In this document: positions 57,436-64,000 of the stretch, piece by piece | Numbering within the stretch: the stretch's first letter is position 1 | How the letters are laid out: every line of letters starts with the position of its first letter | Source of the DNA: Chromera velia | Taxonomy: Eukaryota > Sar > Chromeraceae | Assembly (NCBI GenBank): GCA_018398765.1 | Contig: JAHBMJ010001162.1 | Coordinates: 1-64,000 of the forward strand | DNA: 64,000 bases | Direction of reading: 5' to 3' | Made by a program: the position numbers and the translations under genes | The notes under the pieces: generated by a model | The model's input: the letters and a program-made list of their open reading frames with translations, nothing else | Told to the model about the DNA's origin: nothing | The model's database searches: none

Positions 57436-60400
57436 ATGGAGTCCTGGTTCAAGCAGGCGCTAGACCGCGCCAAGGAGGGAATCCAGAACCTCGACAAGAC
57501 CCTTGACGATGCGCTGAAAGATAGAAGGGCAGAGGCTGCAGCTGCCGAGGAGGCAGGGGTCTCTGCCGCTTCAGGAGCCATCGGGTTTAAGCAAATGGCT
57601 TCTGAGATCAACGCAGACGAGGACGAAGGGGAATTGGAGACGGGAGGGGGGGCAGAGAACCAGAAGAAAAAGGAGACGGGACAACAGCATGAAGAAGTGC
57701 CCGCCTTCTCTTCAGCTTCTGACCTCTATTTTGGTGACTATGATATGCTGGGCAGCACCTTTGTTGCCCCTTCATCATCCGATCCTCCTGTTTCCTCTGG
57801 AGGGGGAGAGGAGACGGGGGGTCCGTTATCATCGTCTGCTGAGGCTGCTGCCGAGCAGGTGGCCGGAATGGTGGGAGAGAAAATTTCGGATTTCTTTTCT
57901 TCATTCGGTCTTGAGTTTGAGGGACTCCACAGGGATAAGGAAAAAGGGACGCACAAGTCTCCCTCGATCCTGCAAAGCGCCGGGTTAACCCCCCAATCAA
58001 GGCAGGAGGGGGTCAGGAGTGGAGAGGGGGTGACAGAGAGGAGCCCTGGGGCGGTGGGAGCGCTCGAGTTGGACGACCATGAGGGCTTCTCCCTGGTTCC
58101 TTCCGGGGGGGGAAGGGGACAGGAAGAGGACGAGGAAGGGGGAGAAGATGGGCTTCCTCATGTGGTAAGTCAGTTGGACAGTCAGAGCTTGGGCGGGGGG
58201 CTGCCTTTCTTTGAGCGGTGGTGATTTTCACGTGCTTGGGGGGGTGAGGGATTGTTCGTGTAGATTTCTCTCTGTGACTTTCGGAAGTCTTGGTGTGATT
58301 GAACGAGAGAGGGGTGATGCCGGACAGTTGTCCTGCAGCTTGCGATACTGTTCCGTACGAGCAAGTTTCGAGTGGCTTACATTGGCTTTCTTTGTTCTTC
58401 TCGGCGCCGGCATCCTGGACGTGTGTGTGTTCCTGCACCCTTTTTGGAATGGTTGTGTGACTTTTTGACTCACTCATTCTCCTTTCCTCATCCTCCGTGC
58501 GTGCACCTGTCTCGTCACTTGAATGCAACACTCACTCGGCCAATTGACGCACCAAGTGCCACTGATAGGTCTACTCTTCTTTGCGTTGCCTTTATTGACT
58601 CACTCTCTTTTCTCCCCTTTCCTGCCCCCCATTTATTCTGTCTCGTCCTCGCTCTTATGATTGCTTTGTGTCGAAGCAGACCTCAGGGTCCCAGTTAGGC
58701 TTCGGTGCCCCGTGTCAAGCTTCAGTGGCCGCGGAAGAAGGCGGGGATGTGCAGAAAGAGAAAGAAAGGGAAAGGATACCCTCTGTTAGCGAGGTTGAGG
58801 GGGGTATTGATTCTTCTGGAGAAGGAAGAGAGGTGTCGAAGGACTCTGGGGGAGGGTGGGGAAGCACTTTGTTGGAGGTGGTGTTGGATGATGCGGATGA
58901 CGCGGATGATGCGATTGAGGGGGGTGGGGGTCCCTCTGCTGCCGCTGCTGCTGCCCGTGGTAGTGGTGGTGCGCATGACGAAAGAGAAGAGGGAGAAAGG
59001 GGAAGGGAAAGGGGGAATGTGGGGCTCTCTGTGGGTCTTGAGCAAGACGCATCCGAGTTCGGGTCTGGACTGTATGATCAACTGGGGTCTGGTCTTCCGA
59101 CAGAGGAGAGTCACTCGGCTTCATCGCCGTCTCCTCACTCGGCCTATAAGGGGATGAAGACAGCGACAGACAGCGGTGCAAGCCCTCAGGGGGGGGGAGG
59201 GGCCAGGGATCTAGGCTTGGGACTGCTAGATAGAGGGTGGGAGGACGCGGGAGATCTTGGGGGACGGGGGGAGGAGTTCAACGGAGAAGGGGAACAAATT
59301 GGGGAGGAAAAGGAGACAGCTCCTTTCTCCTCTTCCTCTTCTTCGTCTGCCTCTGCCTCTGCCACTTCAAGCAGCAACAGGGCATTGAATGCAACTGTCC
59401 CTCTCTCCCGAGACGCACTCCTGCTCGGGTCTGTTGATTTTGTCGGGCCTCTGGGACAAGAGGAGGGACAGACGGTGGGGGGGGGAGAGGGTCCTGGGGG
59501 GGGACGAGAGAGAGGAGGCACATCGTCCGTTCCCTCCCCTGCCCAACAGAAGGCTTCTTATGGATTTGAAAAAGAAAGAGAGATGGACGCTGCAGGAGAC
59601 GCTGCAGCTGGTGCAGGTGCTGAGGGAAGGTCTCTGATCAGTCATGCTTCTTCTTCCTCTGTCACCTTGCTTCCGGGTGACGCAGAGGGTCACGAGGGAG
59701 GGGCACACGATCCTTCCTCCTCTTCTTCTTCTTCTCATCCACATGCCCCGGGCAGTGTCCCGAGCCGGGGAGGCAGTACAGGGCTTCCAGCTGCCTCCAC
59801 TTCTGCAGTCTCCACAGCAGTCCTTGCAACCATTCCACTCGCAGATGCAGCCACGAGTCCTTTCGCTGCGATGCAAACGGAAGGAAACAAAGCCACCGGA
59901 GAAGTGACTGACACAGCTACAAGTCCCATCTCTGTGCTTATTCCCCCCCTGGTCTCTCCTGCTGGCAAGGGAGAGGGAGACGGGTCGAAGGAGGGAGAGG
60001 TCAAGATGCTCCGAGAGGCTCTGACACAGAGGGAGCAGCAGCTCCGATCTCAAGTCAGTCAGCCACAAGGGGCAAGGGGGAAGACCCGTCTCCCTGTGAG
60101 ATTTGCATTTAGTGCACACACACACACGTGCGGGTGCATGCCTATCTTCTGGCTCCTTTCTTTTCCGCCTCCTTGCGCTCCTCTCTTTTCCCCCCTCTCG
60201 CTGTTTGCTCATTGTGTTTTCTCTGGTCAGCCTTGCGACCTGGTTTGCTCTCGAAATAAATGTCGATCCTTTGCTTTCGTCGTATGAAACCCAGGAGAGA
60301 GTTGCGACTTCGAAGCGTGTGCTTGCTTTTTCAGGCTCTTCCTTCTTCCGTTTCTTTTGTTCTCCGACTCAAATTGGTTGTCTCACACCCTGCGTGCCCG

Positions 60401-62090
60401 GATTCGGTTGTCTGTGTGCAGGCGGAACACCTCGCTCAGTTGATGGCAGCGAGCGAGGATCAGCAGAAGACTGCAGAAAAAGCAGAAACGGCACAGCGAC
60501 AGGTCATTGGGGACCCGGGAGGTAGAGAGTGCACCTGAATAGAAACTTTTGCAATTGATTTTGGGGGGAGATTCGGTGATTGACTGAATGGGAAATTGAC
60601 GGAGGGGCAATAGAGACGCGCACCTGTCTTTCTGGTCGCAGGATTGACAGTCATCACAGGAGATTGTGTTCTCGCGTCCTCACGCTTTGACTCTCCCTGC
60701 GCCTTCGCATGCCTCCTTGCTTGCAGCTGGCGACTGCCCGGAAAAAAGTCGAAGAGTTTGCTCGGAGGATTAATGTGGGCAGTCAGGAACTGAAAGACCT
60801 TGAGGTTGGTTGGGTTGGTCGGTGGTTTGATTTTGTTGTCGTGGTTTTGTGATTGGTTGATCCACTCTGAGGTTTCCGTGGTCAGAGTGTCACATTCGAT
60901 TGTGCTTTTCTGGTTTCGTTGGCGCGTGTGTGTGCAGAGGCGATTGGCGCAGGCGGAATCAGAGAAGACAGCCTACCTGGAAGAAGGACAAAAAATGTCC
61001 AAAAGACTCGGTGGGTGGATGGGGAGGCCGNGGGGGGGGGGGGGGGGCAAGAAGGTGCGGAGGCCTAGATTGGTGCAATGCGTTTTCGTTGCATAAGAAT
61101 CCCTGATGCGAAGGAGGCAAGCAAGGGAGCAAGCAAGATAGAAGGATGGGGGACAGAAAGGGGAGACTTAGGACAGAGAGAGGGGGTCTATCAAGTACGC
61201 AATCCCGCCACAGTTAAGGGAGGGGCCGCAACTATTGTAGGTGTCTGTGCATGGATTGTGTGACCCGACATGTGCAGGACAAATCGAGGATGGAAGCAAA
61301 AAGTTGAGGGCCGACTTGAAGGTCAGACAATGAAAGAGGCGCTAGAAGGACAGAATGTTTGGGTGCTCTTGCGGTTTCTTCTCTTGATTGATTCTTCCCT
61401 CTTTGTGGTGAATGTATGGCTGCAGAAAGCTTTTTTTGCAAAGGAAGGTGGGACGAACAGCGACCTTCATCGTGATCTAGAGCATGTCGCTGCCGTTTGT
61501 TGACCCGCTAGCGCCTTTTGTGAATTGCAATCTTGCTTTCAGTCTCCTTTGCCTTTTCAAGTCCAGCCGTTGTGGGCGGGATGAAATTCGGATTTTCCGA
61601 AAGTTTTGTTGTCTTACAGAGAAAGACCAACCAGGGACCGATACCGAGGCTTTGTATTTTGCTGTTAACTTTTCAAAAGAGGAAAGCTTTGCAAGCTCTC
61701 GCTTTTGGCCGTGCGTTTTCTCCCGGTCAACTTTCTGCATACGAGCTCAAAGGCCATTGAAGCGAAAAAGAAACAAAGCTCGAATGAGTCCAGGTGACAG
61801 TCCGAACAGAGAGAGGCGCAACGACGGGGACCCAAAATTGCTTCACAGATATCTCATTCTTGTTCGAATATCTGCAGGCTTCGCAAGCGAAGAGCCAACA
61901 ACTGCAGCAAGAAGTCACGGGACTCCGAGAGAGATGTACAGGACTAGAGAAGGGACAAGTCGACGCGAAGGGACAGGCCAAAAAGGTCAGTCGCTTAGGG
62001 CGAGAGGATTATGACACAGAAACGTATCACGTACACTGATGCCCACCCCACAAAAATACCCCAACAGAGACACGCAATAGACGAACAAAC

Positions 62091-62121
<31 letters not shown>

Positions 62122-62175
62122 GTCACACGTTTTCGCTGAAGCGCACATCACTCTTCAGGATCTCAAACGTCCCTG

Positions 62176-62248
<73 letters not shown>

Positions 62249-64000
62249 ATAGCAGATCTCGAGGCTTCTCTCGAAAAATTGAAAACGGCAGAAAGAGCAG
62301 CCACCGCACAAGCGAACGAAATGAAGGCGAAATTGAAAGAACTCAAGAATGAAAACGCGTCAGTTTGGTTGCTCAGCCTCCCAGTCTCACTGTGTTTTGG
62401 ACCTTCTGATTAGGGAGCGAGGGCGTGCGTGTGCGTGTCAGCAGGTGCAGGTAGAGAGGGAAAAGGGCGGACGAGACGGTGCGTGCATGAATCACGGGGA
62501 GGCGAAAAAGAAGTCGTCACTGAGCTATCAAATGAAGGTTGACCTGAGCCAGCCAACGCAGGAGAATGAATCTCCGGCTGACTGTCTTTCTCATCGAGGG
62601 TCTCTCTGGGTCTCTGCCTCAGTCGGTCCCTTCAACATAAATACAGTCATCAGTTTTGGCTCTTGTCTTCCTGCAGCGAGATGAGCGGTGCAAAGAGTGC
62701 CGCTACCTCCCTCCAGGACGAAGTTGTTTCCCTTCGTCGTGACAGAGACGAACTTCTGGAAGTCAACAGGGACATCCAGGAGAGACTCGATCAGGCATAC
62801 GTGGAGATGCAACAGAGAGAGAGGAACGCCGAGAGCGCAGTCAGAGAGGCCGCGGTCAGTTCTTCTGAAGAATGTAACTGGGGAAAGAAGCAGAGAGAAA
62901 GGGAAATGCTGAGAAAGAAAGGACGACCAACGAAAGTTGCCAGACCGAAGAGATTAAAAGCAGCAGACAAAGAGACCCTGTCCATTCATTTTCTGTGGTC
63001 TCTTGACAGATAGAGGGATGGATGCAGGGAAGGAGAGAAAGAGAAGAGACAACGAATCCGATCTTTGAAGAGATGGGTAAAACGTGAGTCCCGTCAATTT
63101 GCCTCGTTTCTTCTCCACTTGTGTCATCGTCGTTTCTTTCCCTTTTTTCTTCTCTCTCTGTCTTGTACTCTCCTTGCATTTCCTCCCTCAACGTTTTTCT
63201 GTCTGTCTGTCGATCGTGCAGGAAGACTCTGCTCGATGCAGAGCGGAGCTAGAGGCCCTCCAGCTGTCCATTGCCGAAACGACAGCCCCACTCTCGCAGA
63301 GAATTGCGGAAATGGAGAGAGAGAGGCAAGAGGGAGAAGCGGCACTTCGCAAGAAGTTGGAGGTGGCGGAGACCGCAGCTCAAGAGGCGGAGAAGGCCGC
63401 GCAACGAGAACGTCAGGCTGCCGAGGGTATGAGGGCGGAGACCTCTCACCTTGAAAGGAGACTGCAGACTCTGGGAGCGGAAGTGGAGGCCAAGAAAAAG
63501 AAGATCGCCGAAATGGACAAAAGGGAAGAGGAGATGGAAGCGAGGGTACAGGCCTGTCAGAGAGAGGTGGGCATGTCAGAAGAGCGTAGAGCAACAGCAG
63601 TGGGGGAAAAAAACATTGAGACGCCTACTGACTGGATAATCATGCAGGAAAGCCGCAGCAACATCTTTCTCAAATGTGCAGCTGTACCTCGTTTTTGTTT
63701 GAGATGGCATTGTAGAGTGTGCGCATTAATTCTTTTGGATAAAGGACCATCCTCATAAACAAACGTGCTTCGTTTCCGACCCATGCACGCCATGCAGCCA
63801 CTCCTCTTCTTGTAGGACTTCTTTGCCTCACCTGGATTGCTCTCTGACGAGCTGGTGATCGTCTTGCTGTCTGTCTCCGGGTCTGTCTCTTTTCCTTTCC
63901 AGCCGGCCTCGGAGTGCATCAGCAGCCAACAAAATCTCTTTCTTCCCTTTTTTTTTCTTGCATGGCATGTGCGCCTGCAGGTTGCAGCTACAAGAGAGGA
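57436..64000 (+). CDS. TMF1-like golgin, 11 exons visible, partial
   Basis: Exons: 57436-58164, 58680-60053, 60422-60502, 60727-60804, 60938-61010, 61278-61321, 61878-61985, 62249-62358, 62677-62854, 63222-63599 (or ending 63566) and 63981 onward. All phases agree, and about 1,057 residues are visible. The start MESWFKQALDRAKEGIQNLD resembles the TMF1/golgin lead that begins with SWF and a QALSQAQKSID-like helix. A short EKISDFFSSFG motif resembles the FFSAF motif of TMF1. A long acidic, Gly/Ser-rich region fills exon 2, and from MLREALTQREQQLRSQ on the protein is continuous coiled coil. TMF1 tethers vesicles at the Golgi and binds Rab6 through its C-terminus, which lies outside the window. 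Assignment to TMF1 rather than another golgin is probable, not certain. Confidence 0.78.
61031..61031. other. Assembly ambiguity in poly-G run
   Basis: A single N precedes a run of about 17 G in the intron between golgin exons 5 and 6. The length of the run is unreliable, but it does not affect coding. Confidence 0.95.
62173..62245 (+). repeat. (TC)n(TG)n directly before the exon 8 acceptor of the golgin
   Basis: A TC run is followed by about 38 bp of TG that abuts the acceptor GTGTGCAG (62248). In the sense direction this gives a CU-rich then UG-repeat 3' end to the intron. Confidence 0.88.

Overview
This 64-kb window looks like nuclear DNA of a unicellular, intron-rich eukaryote. A photosynthetic alveolate related to Chromera is my best guess, but nothing in the sequence proves it. 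Reasons: genes split by many short-to-medium introns, a golgin, a DnaJ co-chaperone, a TMTC-type O-mannosyltransferase and a TMEM184-type membrane protein, plus long AT-rich gaps full of transposon fossils. Nineteen introns could be placed with consistent reading phase; all 19 end in GCAG and 17 of those in TGCAG.

Host genes form three head-to-head (divergent) pairs separated by repeat-rich gaps. Pair 1: a three-exon TMTC-like gene on the minus strand (13922-17195) and a three-exon TMEM184/Ost-alpha-like gene on the plus strand (18194-21490). Pair 2: an intronless secreted Gly-rich Cys protein on the minus strand (27148-27984) and a long DnaJ-domain gene on the plus strand (28586-33743). Pair 3: an intronless DUF2891-family gene of bacterial type on the minus strand (55144-56568) and a TMF1-like golgin on the plus strand that runs off the right edge (57436-64000, 11 exons visible).

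The rest is mobile or repetitive. A hAT family with 8-bp target duplications is present as a 798-bp non-autonomous copy (1851-2648) and a 3.0-kb transposase-bearing copy (22083-25081). The larger copy was itself hit by a P-like element (22692-23665). Two LTR retroelement fossils are nearly complete in outline: a 3.5-kb copia-like one (35560-39107), inserted in an ACTC microsatellite and later invaded by a second hAT-type element, and a 10.3-kb gag-bearing one with 813-bp LTRs (44020-54359). Short foldback elements, minisatellites and an unusually long pyrimidine tract inside an intron complete the picture.

Functionally, the named host genes point to the secretory route: protein O-mannosylation in the ER (TMTC), Golgi tethering (TMF1-like), a membrane transporter-like protein (TMEM184), a secreted protein and a chaperone. 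This is a loose theme, not an operon. The left 13 kb contains only weak or decayed coding signals.
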